In this document: positions 16,835-25,681 of the stretch, in pieces | Layout: every line of letters begins with the position of its first letter | How positions within the stretch are numbered: position 1 is the stretch's first letter | DNA from: a virus | Direction: 5' to 3' (one strand) | Length of the DNA stretch: 35,536 nucleotides | IMG/VR virus record: IMGVR_UViG_3300046683_000386 | Location: 1 to 35,536 of that record | Position numbers and translations under genes: made by a program | The notes under the pieces: generated by a model | Databases searched by the model: none | What the model saw: the letters and a program-made list of their open reading frames with translations, nothing else | What the model was told of the DNA's origin: nothing

Positions 16835-18649
16835 CTACGCGGCGGCCTGGCCCGGCGGGCCGACCGGCCCCGCAGCACCCGGCGCTCCAACCATCCCACC
16901 CTGCGGCGGCGACCCGTTCTGCGTCGTCGAAGGCTGCGTCGGCATCGGCGCGGGCTGACTGTTCGCGGGCACGATCTTCGCGCGGTCGTGCCGATCTACG
17001 CCCATCTTCTTCAGGATGTAGTTCGTCAGCTCCTTCGGGTCGACGACGCCGGGCGTCGCCAGGATCGGCGCGATCGACTGCATCGTCTGGGCCGCGTCTG
17101 AGCGGCTCTGGATGTCGACCGCCTGCTTGTCGGTGCCGACGATCGGGATGGGCAGTACCATCCCCGCCGTCTTCACGTCCTCAGCGCCGATCTGCGCGAT
17201 CCGAGGCGCAGCCTCCTGGTGGAGCTGCTCCCACGCCGCCGAGGCTTCCGGGTACTTGTAGAGCGGGATCGCGACGTCGTTGTCGAGGTACTGGAGGACG
17301 AGATACGACATCAACCAGCCGAGCCGCTTCATCGCGCGTTCGCTGAACACGTTCACCATCTCGGCGATCCGTTTGTTCCCCTCCTGCGTGACTGTTGCTA
17401 CGCCCGTCGCGGTCTGCACGCCGCCGGGGTTCACGCCGCTCAGGTAGTCAAACGCGCCGGTCACGGCCTGCATGTCGTTCTTCGCGTTCTGCTCCTCCTG
17501 GTAGCTCGCGCTGAAATCGATCTGCGGGTTCGTGGCGGGCTCGACGTCCTCCGTCTCGGGGACGTGCCACACACCGCCGGGGCGGAGCTTGATGTCGGAC
17601 TCCTTGATGCCCCCCGTCGCCTTCCACATCGGGTTGATCGTGAACGTGATCGCGTCGCGGCGCTGCCGCTTCAACGCGCTCAGATCCTCGTTCATGTCGT
17701 ACATCATCTTGATGATGCCGACGCCGTGCATCGAGAACGGCCGCTCGACGGGGCAGAAGTCGACGAACGGCTTCCGCTTATGCTGGAACGGGTTCGGCTC
17801 GTCCCTGAGAACAATCATCCTGTTCGCGATAACAGTCAGCCGGTCGTCCTCCCAGCGCTCCCACACCTCGACCTCAGCCGCGTCGGCCTGGTCGGTCAGC
17901 GTGTGCGGCTGGATGCCCTGCGCGGCGAAGCGCACAGCGAGGTCTGTTCGCCGATCATCCCCCGTCCACGGCCTGACCTCGTCGACGTTCTTGTAGAAGC
18001 CCTTCTTCTCCATGTCGCGTAGCTCGTCGAGCCTGACCCACTCACGCTGCCACACCGCGGGAGCCTTGTTCAGCGAGGTCGCCCTGACCGGCCACACGAA
18101 GTTGTAGACGTCGACCGTCTCGAAGAAGCCCTCGTTTCGCAACACCCACTCGACGTCCTCGTTCGCCTTCACCTCGAACTCGGCCATCAGGTTCGCGTCG
18201 AAGTGCTTCCTGAGCACCTCCAGCGTCCGCTGCTCCGTCTCCCTGACCCACGCGACCTTCGCGACCGAGTAGCCGGTGATGCAACCCTGGCGGACGAAGT
18301 TCCTGCTCTCACTGGGGAACCGCATCAGCTTCAACTGCCAGTTCACGACGGCGCTGAGGAGCGCCGCCTTCGGGTCGTCCTCCTCCTGCTCGACCGCCTC
18401 GAAGTCGATCTCGGGATCCTGGTCACCGACGATGCGGGGGACGATCGTCTCGACGTGACTGAACGGGTAGGGCGCGACGAACTGGCTGATGTACGGGTTC
18501 TCAGCGTCGGTGGGGGCGAGTAGCTCCCACTTCTGCCAGAACAAGTCCCACTGCTGCTTCAACGGGCGGAGATCCTGCTCCCACTGGGCTAGCTCCCGCA
18601 GCATCCAGTCACGCTCGGTGTCGGCGAGGACGCGCGGGTACTCGGGCAT
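16835..18649 (-). CDS. Portal protein (P22-type)
   Basis: The protein has 604 residues, with ATG immediately after the stop of the small basic gene (TAGATG). It has the layout of podoviral portals: helical start with WEQDLRPLKQQWDLFW, a motif region NPYISQFVAPYPFSHVETIV, GVGIIKMMYDMNEDLSALKR, then the conserved region QEEQNAKNDMQAVTGAFDYL followed by TATGVATVTQEGNKRIAEMV, and the long crown helix AMKRLGWLMSYLVLQYLDND. The C-terminal 60 residues are Pro/Gln/Gly-rich and disordered. It forms the dodecameric ring at one vertex, used by the terminase and the adaptors. Unusually, the terminase genes are about 9 kb away. Confidence 0.85.
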   Translation of the reverse strand: MPEYPRVLADTERDWMLRELAQWEQDLRPLKQQWDLFWQKWELLAPTDAENPYISQFVAPYPFSHVETIVPRIVGDQDPEIDFEAVEQEEDDPKAALLSAVVNWQLKLMRFPSESRNFVRQGCITGYSVAKVAWVRETEQRTLEVLRKHFDANLMAEFEVKANEDVEWVLRNEGFFETVDVYNFVWPVRATSLNKAPAVWQREWVRLDELRDMEKKGFYKNVDEVRPWTGDDRRTDLAVRFAAQGIQPHTLTDQADAAEVEVWERWEDDRLTVIANRMIVLRDEPNPFQHKRKPFVDFCPVERPFSMHGVGIIKMMYDMNEDLSALKRQRRDAITFTINPMWKATGGIKESDIKLRPGGVWHVPETEDVEPATNPQIDFSASYQEEQNAKNDMQAVTGAFDYLSGVNPGGVQTATGVATVTQEGNKRIAEMVNVFSERAMKRLGWLMSYLVLQYLDNDVAIPLYKYPEASAAWEQLHQEAAPRIAQIGAEDVKTAGMVLPIPIVGTDKQAVDIQSRSDAAQTMQSIAPILATPGVVDPKELTNYILKKMGVDRHDRAKIVPANSQPAPMPTQPSTTQNGSPPQGGMVGAPGAAGPVGPPGQAAA

Positions 18650-18838
18650 CTAGCCCTTCTTCCGCTTGCGGCCCGCCGCTGATAGCTGGCCGAACTTCTT
18701 CGCGCCGTACTTCTTCCGGCCGATCGACGCTGCCAGCGCGCCGGGGTTCTTCACGCCCTTCCGCTTCTCCAGGTCAGCCTTCAGCGCCTTGAACCGCGCG
18801 CCCGAGCCTAGCTTCGGCTTCGCCTTCTTCGCTGCCAT
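18650..18838 (-). CDS. Small Lys-rich basic protein
   Basis: The protein has 62 residues, rich in Lys and Arg (MAAKKAKPKLGSG start, KYGAKKFGQLSAAGRKRKKG end) with the core KGVKNPGALAASIGRKKYG, a pattern I have seen in unannotated phage proteins coded near portals. It is strongly basic and without hydrophobic segments, so it probably binds DNA or an acidic partner inside the head. Stop and portal start are adjacent. Function unknown. Confidence 0.55.
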   Translation of the reverse strand: MAAKKAKPKLGSGARFKALKADLEKRKGVKNPGALAASIGRKKYGAKKFGQLSAAGRKRKKG

Positions 18839-18839
18839 G

Positions 18840-19358
18840 TCAGTACCCCGTTCCGTTGCCGCCGGTCACTCCTGGCCCTCCGGGTACCTGGGACGCTCCG
18901 GTGGGCATAGAAGCCGCCTGACCACCGTCAGGGGCGGGGCCGCCGAGTAAGTCCATCAGGTGCGAGAGGAGCGACTCCTGCATCTGGGAGAGCTTGTCCT
19001 GGTCGGCCTGCGCCTGCTGCATCCACTGGCCGAGCAGCGAGACGAGATCCTGCGGGTCGCCGCCCTGCATCTGCTGGGCGAGGCTGCCGACCGCGTTCGG
19101 GTCGGTCGACGGGAACTCGTCCCATACCGCCTGCTCCTGCGGATCCTGCCCCTGCTCCGCGTTGGGATCCTGCGACGGATCCTGCGCGTTGGGATCCTGG
19201 CCCTGCTGGGAAGGATCCGGCGGCCCGGCTGTGGCCTGACTGTTCGCCGCCGCGCCGCCCCCACCCGTTCCTTGGCTCGGGTCTTGGGCCGACGTTCCGG
19301 CCTTATGCACCGCGGCGAGCGCGGCCATCATCGCTTCAGGGGGAAGGTTCTGGGCCAT
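18840..19358 (-). CDS. Low-complexity Gln/Asp/Pro-rich virion protein
   Basis: The ATG at 19358 (TGATG overlap with the upstream gene) gives 172 residues; a TTG one codon earlier is also possible. Residues about 24-75 are repeats of the type QDPNAQDPSQ and GQDPNA, clearly disordered. Residues about 90-140 are helical (VGSLAQQMQ, LVSLLGQWMQQAQADQDKLSQ). The tail is Gly/Pro-rich. Its DNA carries matching near-repeats (the gatcctg family around 19140-19200). It could be a head protein or an assembly factor; I cannot name it. Confidence 0.5.
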   Translation of the reverse strand: MAQNLPPEAMMAALAAVHKAGTSAQDPSQGTGGGGAAANSQATAGPPDPSQQGQDPNAQDPSQDPNAEQGQDPQEQAVWDEFPSTDPNAVGSLAQQMQGGDPQDLVSLLGQWMQQAQADQDKLSQMQESLLSHLMDLLGGPAPDGGQAASMPTGASQVPGGPGVTGGNGTGY

Positions 19359-19627
19359 CAAATCACCTCTACATCATCTAGCAGGACTCGGACGTGTTCC
19401 TTGAAAAGCATCACGCCGACCGTCCCATCCTCCGCAGCTTCAGACGTGATCAGACCGTACATCGACTGGCCTGTTCCCGGCCATGCAAACCGGATGGGCG
19501 TGCCCACGAGGGCGTGATGCGCGAACGGTGGGAGTGGCGGAAGGATTGCGGTGACGGGTTCATGGTAAGCGCCGTTCGGGCACGCATCGCCATTGAAGAA
19601 GCCTCCGCAGGCGGTACAACGCCTCAC
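19358..19627 (-). CDS. Zinc-ribbon plus SH3-like small protein
   Basis: A GTG at 19627 overlaps the upstream stop (GTGA) and gives 89 residues; a GTG six codons upstream is less likely because it would overlap further. The N-terminus has CTACGGFFNGDACPNG, three Cys in a treble-clef or zinc-knuckle-like array, and residues about 40-89 look like a small beta barrel (PIRFAWPGTGQSMYGLITS, VGVMLFKEHVRVLLDDVEVI). Such barrels bind partners or nucleic acid. It is the only zinc-type protein among the structural genes. Function unknown. Confidence 0.5.
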   Translation of the reverse strand: MRRCTACGGFFNGDACPNGAYHEPVTAILPPLPPFAHHALVGTPIRFAWPGTGQSMYGLITSEAAEDGTVGVMLFKEHVRVLLDDVEVI

Positions 19628-19962
19628 GTGTCCACCGTGACCCACTCGCTGCTGTAATCACTCGCGTCGCCCTCATCCCAGACGGCGATGAAGTCGGTGA
19701 TTCCAGCCGTGCTCTGAACCTTCTGGTAGAGGCCCGACGCGAACGTGATGCCGCTCGTCGAGCGGGCGCTGAGGATACTGCCGTCCGTGTGCAGGCCGGT
19801 GTAGTAGATGGTCGCGCCTATGGATGGCGTCGAGTAGGTCACCGTCATCTGCGTCCTCGCGGTGCCGCTACCGCCAGCACCGTCGAGCACGGCCATGATC
19901 CGGCTCGCCGTGTAGATCTTGCGCGCCGTAGGGTCGCTGACCAGGATGTCTTCAATGTTCAC
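19624..19962 (-). CDS. Small fibre-module protein sharing a domain with the large fibre
   Basis: A GTG at 19962 overlaps the stop of the GH16 gene (GTGA), giving 112 residues. It is beta-rich (MTVTYSTPSIGATIYYTGLH) and ends with ITDFIAVWDEGDASDYSSEW. The same element, TDFIAVWDEGD, closes the N-terminal domain (residues about 14-90) of the 1212-residue fibre gene, so both genes carry copies of one approximately 80-100 residue module. It probably attaches to the same partner in the tail or fibre base. Confidence 0.5.
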   Translation of the reverse strand: MNIEDILVSDPTARKIYTASRIMAVLDGAGGSGTARTQMTVTYSTPSIGATIYYTGLHTDGSILSARSTSGITFASGLYQKVQSTAGITDFIAVWDEGDASDYSSEWVTVDT

Positions 19963-22040
19963 GAGTGACTCCAGGCATCGACGTAATCGACCCACAGGTA
20001 GGTCGTGCAGTTAGGCGTGCTCGGCAAGACCAGGTCTTGTGACTGGAACGAGATCAGCATGTAGAGCGGCCCCAGCGCCTCCTTGAACGTCGGGAAGCGG
20101 CTGACCGCGAGGCCGTCGAAGTACCACGTGATCCAGGTCGCGTCGATCTTGGCACCGTAGGTGTGGAAGGTGCCGGGCGACCCCGGCCCGGTGCCGTCGA
20201 ACAGGCTGGGCGTGACGTTCCACGGTGAGGCGGTCATGTCGAGGATCTTCGACGGGCTGTGGCTGACCGTCGAGTTGCCGGGGCTGCCAGCGTTCCCCGG
20301 CTGGGGGCGATACGCGGCGTGGCGGTGCCCAGCGATATGCAGCTCGTTGACCGAGGGGCTGCGGTCGCCGTAGGCTTCGACGATGTCGACTTCGGCCTTC
20401 GTCGCTGCCGAGTCACGCGCGTCTAGCGGCGTGTAGAGCCAGAACGCGGGCCAGCCAGGGGCGGGGCTGACGGTGTTCCCGTCGACGTCAGTGCCGACGC
20501 CGTTGAACGCGAGTCGCGCCTCGAAGTAGCTCGAACCCCCCGTGGGGACTGCCTGGGTGAACCCGTTCCGCCACGAGTCGACGCTCTGGATATGCCCCGA
20601 CGCGTAGACGGTGCTGAGCGGATCAGTGTTGAGTTTCTGCATCTTGATCTGAAGCGTCGTCGCGTCACTCAGCGTGAACGTGTCTGAAGGGAGCTGCGTC
20701 GTGCGACGGAACTTCGCGCCGCTCGTGTCGATATGGGCGGGCGCGTACCACGGCCCCGCGCCGGTGAGGCCATCGGTGACGGTTGAGAGGCTCGTGAAGT
20801 GGTCGTGGAACGTCCTGGTGTAGCCGGTGAGGTTGAGCGCCGATCCTCGAATCGTGTCGTCCCAGCCGCCGGGGTCACCGGCGAGCGGGAAGATGTACCC
20901 GTCAGCGTATGAGTCGGGTGGCGCGACGTGCCGGTCGATGAGCGCCATCATCGGCGGGGCCAGCAGGTAGGGCGAGCCCGCGTCGAGGCTGGCCTCTGCG
21001 CCGCGCTTCCACAAAGCCCACGCGTGGGCCTTCGCGATCTCGCTCGCGCTGATCTCGCGCTGCCCCCACAGAAGCGTGTCGAAGCCGATGCTGGTCGTCT
21101 GAGCCCCGGTGCCGGTGGTCGTGCCGATCGAGCCGACCGGCTGGGCACCCGTGTCGAGGAACGCGCGTGGGTAGCAGGCCAGCGAGGATTCGGCGGCCCC
21201 GTCGACAGACACGTAGATATGGTCGTCGGTGCGGCGGCAGATGAGGCTATGCCACGTGTCATCCGCGCCTGGTATCGCGATCGTCTGGGTAAGCAGGCCA
21301 CCGTCGGAATACCAGTTGACCGACACCTCGTGGGTGAGGTGCTTGTACTGGAGTTGTGGCTGTTTCTGCCCGTTCCCGTTCGAGTTGCCGTTGATGTCGA
21401 AGAAGAAGGTGTCCGTCGAGGATGCCATCGCCGTCCAGTTCACGCGGAACAGGAACAGCCACCACTTCGACTCGTAGCCGGCGCGGCCCGCGTTGGGGAT
21501 TTCCAGGCCGAGGCCGTGCCCGTCGAAGCGGATCTCGTCTGAGTTCGGCCACGTGCCCTGCTGGAAGCTGTGTACCTGGATTGGCGTCATGCCGCTGATC
21601 ACGTCCGCCCAGGAGCGGACGGTGGTGCCGCTGCCGCCGAGGGTGACGCCGCTGGTCGCGTCCCACCAGTGGACGAGGTCGTAGTCGAGGCCAAAGACGC
21701 TTGGATCCCAGAGCCGGTCTGCAACGGTGACGTCTCCGATCAGGACGCTGGCCTCGGTTGTGACGCGCTGCTTGCCGTTCGTCTCGTAGAGGGTCGCGAT
21801 GTCGCCGTCTAGCAGCGTGGCGTCGGTCGCGTTGACGCCGTCGATGACGACGCTGTCACCGCCGCTATCGTTTACGACCTGGCATGTGAAGCCGTTTCCG
21901 AGCACGCCGGGTGTGGGTACGGTGATCGTGAGCGCTGCGAGTGCGACGAAGCGGAAGCCGCGATCACCTGGCGCGAGTGTCGTGTCGCCGCTGATGAGTA
22001 CCTCGGTGACGCGGCCGCTGCTGGTCTTGATCGTCGTCAC
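19959..22040 (-). CDS. Tail protein with LamG-like and GH16 glycosidase domains (depolymerase candidate)
   Basis: The GTG at 22040 shares one base with the upstream stop (TAGTG); the product has 693 residues. Residues about 1-100 resemble a fibre beta-domain (LTITVPTPGVLGNGFTCQVV). Residues about 115-345 look like a LamG/concanavalin-like domain (VRSWADVISGMTPIQ, WHSLICRRTDDHIYVSVDG). Residues about 400-693 contain a GH16 jelly roll: GWPAFWLYTP, the catalytic signature EVDIVE at 550-555 (nucleophile Glu550, Asp552, acid/base Glu555), then FHTYGAKIDATWITWYFDG, as in laminarinases and related beta-glucanases. It would cut a beta-linked surface polysaccharide at adsorption. Substrate unknown. 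The GH16 call rests on this exact signature and the downstream pattern. Confidence 0.75.
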   Translation of the reverse strand: MTTIKTSSGRVTEVLISGDTTLAPGDRGFRFVALAALTITVPTPGVLGNGFTCQVVNDSGGDSVVIDGVNATDATLLDGDIATLYETNGKQRVTTEASVLIGDVTVADRLWDPSVFGLDYDLVHWWDATSGVTLGGSGTTVRSWADVISGMTPIQVHSFQQGTWPNSDEIRFDGHGLGLEIPNAGRAGYESKWWLFLFRVNWTAMASSTDTFFFDINGNSNGNGQKQPQLQYKHLTHEVSVNWYSDGGLLTQTIAIPGADDTWHSLICRRTDDHIYVSVDGAAESSLACYPRAFLDTGAQPVGSIGTTTGTGAQTTSIGFDTLLWGQREISASEIAKAHAWALWKRGAEASLDAGSPYLLAPPMMALIDRHVAPPDSYADGYIFPLAGDPGGWDDTIRGSALNLTGYTRTFHDHFTSLSTVTDGLTGAGPWYAPAHIDTSGAKFRRTTQLPSDTFTLSDATTLQIKMQKLNTDPLSTVYASGHIQSVDSWRNGFTQAVPTGGSSYFEARLAFNGVGTDVDGNTVSPAPGWPAFWLYTPLDARDSAATKAEVDIVEAYGDRSPSVNELHIAGHRHAAYRPQPGNAGSPGNSTVSHSPSKILDMTASPWNVTPSLFDGTGPGSPGTFHTYGAKIDATWITWYFDGLAVSRFPTFKEALGPLYMLISFQSQDLVLPSTPNCTTYLWVDYVDAWSHS

Positions 22041-25000
22041 TAGACGACCATCCAGTTGGTACCATCGGCGACCACGGTGACATTGGCATACTGAGAGGAG
22101 AGGACGTTCGTGGTCGCGCCGTCGATCGTCGCCGAACTGGCCCGCGCCACGGTGACTGTGTTGCCGGACGAGTCGGTCTTCTTGACGGTGACCTTGAAGC
22201 CGGTACAGCTCGCCGCGGGCAGGGTGATCGTCCGCGCCGCACCCGACGCTGAGACACCGAACGTCGTGTCGTGATCCTGGTGGGTGAGCGTCGTGTCTGC
22301 CGACAACGCTTTGTATGGAGCACGGCCGATGCGGGGAGGCGTGTTCAGGAGGCCTGCTACGTGTGTTCCTCCTGATGGTATGAGCTGGTTAGCCTGGATC
22401 ACTACGTCGTCGACGGTGCCGCTGGCGACGTTGAGTAGCGTCGGCGTGGACGGGGTGTTCGGGAAGTGCAGGCCGCTGATGTAAACGCCGCTCGTAGTGC
22501 CATTCGTCTCGACTAGCGCCTGCCCGGACGGTAGGTAGATCCAGAAGTTTCGGATCGCGAAGGCGTCGCCGTTGTAGGTGAACATGGCCTGGTTGATGTT
22601 GTCGGCCGTGGTGTAGTCGCTGGCGAAGCAGTCGTTGAAGCTGACGTTACCGCCGGGTACGCCGACGTCCTGGATCAGGATCGGAGGGCCGAAGGTGTTA
22701 CTGGCACCCGGCTCGAACACGCAGGTGTTGAACGACCAGTTCTTTAGGATGTTCGAGATGATCGGGTAGGTGCTGTTCTGGTTGTACTGGAACCGGCAGT
22801 TGTAGAAGGACACCTCATCAGAGATCTCGGATGCGGTGAAGCCGGTCGCGTCGGTGACACCACGGACAGCTAGCCGCCCGCCTTGGAACATGCACTTGGT
22901 GGCGGTGAAATCGACGACCGTCGAGAGGTTCAGCAGCGGCGCGGTGGTGTCGCCCTGACGGGCACGGATCGTGCAGCGTTCTATGCCACAATGCCGCGTC
23001 ACCTTATGCGGACTGGTGGTGTAGTCGCCGTGGAAGTCGAGTACGGTGCCGGTGTAGCTGGCGTGGCTGGCTTGGAAGTCGATGTCGCGAACGATGACGG
23101 CCTGCGCCTTTATGGCTTCGAGTACCGTCCCCGTACTAGCCGTGTACTGGAAAAGAGTGACACCAGCCCCAAGGTTTATGTTCTGGATGTTCATGTTGCC
23201 CAGGCCGCCCGATCCGGTCAGGGTGATGCCGATGTACGTCTCGTCGGGTATCGACATCGTGGTCGTGACTGGGAACGTGCCCGGCCCGAACCGCCACTCC
23301 TGCCTTGATGCGATGTGGGCGTTGAACAGTGCGCCGAGGTCGGTGCCGCTGCCGACACTCGTGCCAGATCCGTCATAGAGGGTGATGGTCGTTCCGTCGG
23401 TGCGCGCCATATATGTCCATGGGGCTAACCCGCTTCCACCACCAGTTCCTGTGACGAGCTTATTCCAGTTCGTTCCGTCGGAGATCAGGTTGACGGCGGC
23501 GTACTGGGAGGAAAGGACGCTCGTGGTCGAGCCGTCGATCGTCGCCGAACCGGCGCGTGTTACGGTAACCGCGTTTACAGACGAGTCGGTCTTCTTGACC
23601 GTGAGTTTCAGTCCGACGCAGCCAACGGTGGGGAGCGTGATCGTGATCGCACCACTGGTAGCGTTGACTCCGAAGACGCGGTCGTGGTCGGATTGGCGCA
23701 GCGTCGTTGCGGCGCTGAGCGCCTGGTAGGGGATCTGGCCTGTCCTGGGCGGCTCGGTGACGGTGCCGTTGACGAGTGGGTTCGTCGTCGGGTAGGAGCC
23801 GAGGTTTTCGATGGTGAGATCGCCGATGCTGTTGGCGGAGCAGTTGACGAGTCCGCTGGTGGACGCGTTGGGGCTGAGGATGTTCATGCCGCTGATGTGA
23901 ACGCCGTGGGTGGTGCCGTTCGTCTTCACCAGGGAATAGCCGTCCTGGCAGTCCCACTGGCCGCCGATGATGCGTAGCCCGTTGCCGTGGAAGTTGATGA
24001 ACGCGGCTGCGCTGGCGGGCGTGCCTGACTGGTCACCGAGCCAGCAGTCCTCGTAGGTGTGGCCCGAGGCGGGTTCGATCTGCGTCTCGTGGACGTAGAT
24101 CGGGCCGGATGCGCTTGGTTCGAAGTGGCAGGCGCGGAACGTCCACGAGTAGCCGGATCCGTACCAGACCGGCCAGCCCGCGGTCGTCACGTTCGGAGCC
24201 TTGTTGCGGCTAAACCGGCAGCCGTCGAGGATGACGACATTCGCGAAGTCGTCCGTCGAGTTGGTGTGGTGGCTGCGGATGTTCATGGTGCCGCCGCTGA
24301 AGAGGCAGTCGCGGAACGCGATGTTGACGGTCTTGTTCACGTCCATGGTGGGCCCGCCGGTGTCGAGCTTGCCGCTGGAGACGGGGCCGAAGTAGCAGTT
24401 ACGGAAGGCGGCGTGGCGGGTCGGTGTCGAGTGGTCGACGCCTTCGATCGTCATGAACGCGAGGCCGTCCTTGGTGCCGTCGCCGACGACGTATGAGCTG
24501 CTCGACCATTGGAAGCCGATGCTGTCGACGGTGAGGCCTTGCGTGCCGACTGCGCTGAAGGCTTGTCCTGAGACTGGCGTCCACTTGAACTGGGTGGTGG
24601 ACGCGCCGCCGACGGCTGACTTCTTCTCGTCCTGACGCCCGCCCTGGCCGCGCAGTGTCACGCCGATGAACAGGTCGAGGGTCATCTTGGTCGACCAGGG
24701 GAAGACACCTGGGCCGAATACGAGGCTGGTGCGGTCGGTGGCGAGGCTGTTCACGAGCGCGCCCAGGTCGGTGCCCGTGGCTGCCGTCGCGCCGGTGCTG
24801 GTGTAGGCGGTGATGGTCGTGCCGTTCGTCTTTACGGTATAGGTTTCCGCGGCGGGTGCCGTCGTGCCACCGCCACCGCCACCACCGCCGCCAGCCGCGT
24901 CTGCGTATGCAGTCGTCGCGAGTTTCGTCGAGTTATCGTTGGAAGCCTGCGTAACGCCGGTGGTGCCGGTAGGAAGGCTGGGCGTGCCCGTGAACGTGGG

Positions 25001-25678
25001 TGACGCGAGGGGGGCGCGGCTGGTGTCCGTCGGGTGGACGTGATCCTGGTGGCTGGCCTGGCTATTGGTGCCAGCCGCGGCGGTGCCGTCGACGATCGGG
25101 CTGGCTGATCCGAGCGTCACGCCGGTCGTGGTACCAGCCGCGTCTGCGTATGCGGTGGTTGCGATCTTCGTCGAGTTGTTGCTGGGCGATTGTGTGACTG
25201 CGGTGGTGCCGGTCGGCAGGCTTGGCGTGCCGGTGAAGATTGGTGATGCGAGTTGCGCGTAGCTGGCTGCGGTTATCCCGCCGAGCTTGGCGACGCCCGG
25301 GTCGGGGTAGGTTCCGCTCAGGTCACCACCGGCCGCGCCGGTGGGTGCTCCACCACCACCACCCCCGCCGCCGCCGCCACCACTGCTACCACCGCTGGGC
25401 CCGGCTCCGACGGCAGTCATCTCCCATGAGCTGAGCGTCTGGGATGGGTCACCCTCGTCCCAGACGGCGATGAAGTCGGTGAGGCTGGTGGTATCCACCT
25501 GGTAGCCGTAGACCTGGTTTGAGCCGGTGGTGAGGATCACGTCGACCTGCGTGCGGGCGACGAGGGTGGTCAGCCCGTCAGCGGTGAGGGCGGTGAAGAA
25601 CACTGCCGAGGGGTTCGTGTCAGTCTCATACGTCGCCATCTGTGAGGATCTGCGGCGCAGCGAGTTGAAGGCTGTCAT
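22040..25678 (-). CDS. Large tail fibre / spike with duplicated beta-helix units
   Basis: The protein has 1212 residues; a second ATG 13 codons later is also possible. Order: an 80-residue attachment-like module ending TDFIAVWDEGD (about 67-77), a Gly linker (98-110), the fibre element LSGTYPDPGVA, and two fibre repeats of the type FTGTPSLPTGTT...STKIATTAYAD (about 146-180 and 226-261). Residues about 279-740 and 755-1212 are two related units, each opening with TNGTTIT or TDGTTIT and FGPG(V/T)FP, passing through Cys- and Phe-dotted coils typical of right-handed beta-helices, and closing with LTVKKTDSS...SATIDGSTT...LSSQYA. The helix domains may bind or cleave host glycans; no catalytic residues are identified. 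Each unit resembles pectate-lyase-type tailspikes. Confidence 0.7.
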   Translation of the reverse strand: MTAFNSLRRRSSQMATYETDTNPSAVFFTALTADGLTTLVARTQVDVILTTGSNQVYGYQVDTTSLTDFIAVWDEGDPSQTLSSWEMTAVGAGPSGGSSGGGGGGGGGGGAPTGAAGGDLSGTYPDPGVAKLGGITAASYAQLASPIFTGTPSLPTGTTAVTQSPSNNSTKIATTAYADAAGTTTGVTLGSASPIVDGTAAAGTNSQASHQDHVHPTDTSRAPLASPTFTGTPSLPTGTTGVTQASNDNSTKLATTAYADAAGGGGGGGGGTTAPAAETYTVKTNGTTITAYTSTGATAATGTDLGALVNSLATDRTSLVFGPGVFPWSTKMTLDLFIGVTLRGQGGRQDEKKSAVGGASTTQFKWTPVSGQAFSAVGTQGLTVDSIGFQWSSSSYVVGDGTKDGLAFMTIEGVDHSTPTRHAAFRNCYFGPVSSGKLDTGGPTMDVNKTVNIAFRDCLFSGGTMNIRSHHTNSTDDFANVVILDGCRFSRNKAPNVTTAGWPVWYGSGYSWTFRACHFEPSASGPIYVHETQIEPASGHTYEDCWLGDQSGTPASAAAFINFHGNGLRIIGGQWDCQDGYSLVKTNGTTHGVHISGMNILSPNASTSGLVNCSANSIGDLTIENLGSYPTTNPLVNGTVTEPPRTGQIPYQALSAATTLRQSDHDRVFGVNATSGAITITLPTVGCVGLKLTVKKTDSSVNAVTVTRAGSATIDGSTTSVLSSQYAAVNLISDGTNWNKLVTGTGGGSGLAPWTYMARTDGTTITLYDGSGTSVGSGTDLGALFNAHIASRQEWRFGPGTFPVTTTMSIPDETYIGITLTGSGGLGNMNIQNINLGAGVTLFQYTASTGTVLEAIKAQAVIVRDIDFQASHASYTGTVLDFHGDYTTSPHKVTRHCGIERCTIRARQGDTTAPLLNLSTVVDFTATKCMFQGGRLAVRGVTDATGFTASEISDEVSFYNCRFQYNQNSTYPIISNILKNWSFNTCVFEPGASNTFGPPILIQDVGVPGGNVSFNDCFASDYTTADNINQAMFTYNGDAFAIRNFWIYLPSGQALVETNGTTSGVYISGLHFPNTPSTPTLLNVASGTVDDVVIQANQLIPSGGTHVAGLLNTPPRIGRAPYKALSADTTLTHQDHDTTFGVSASGAARTITLPAASCTGFKVTVKKTDSSGNTVTVARASSATIDGATTNVLSSQYANVTVVADGTNWMVV

Positions 25679-25681
25679 GGG

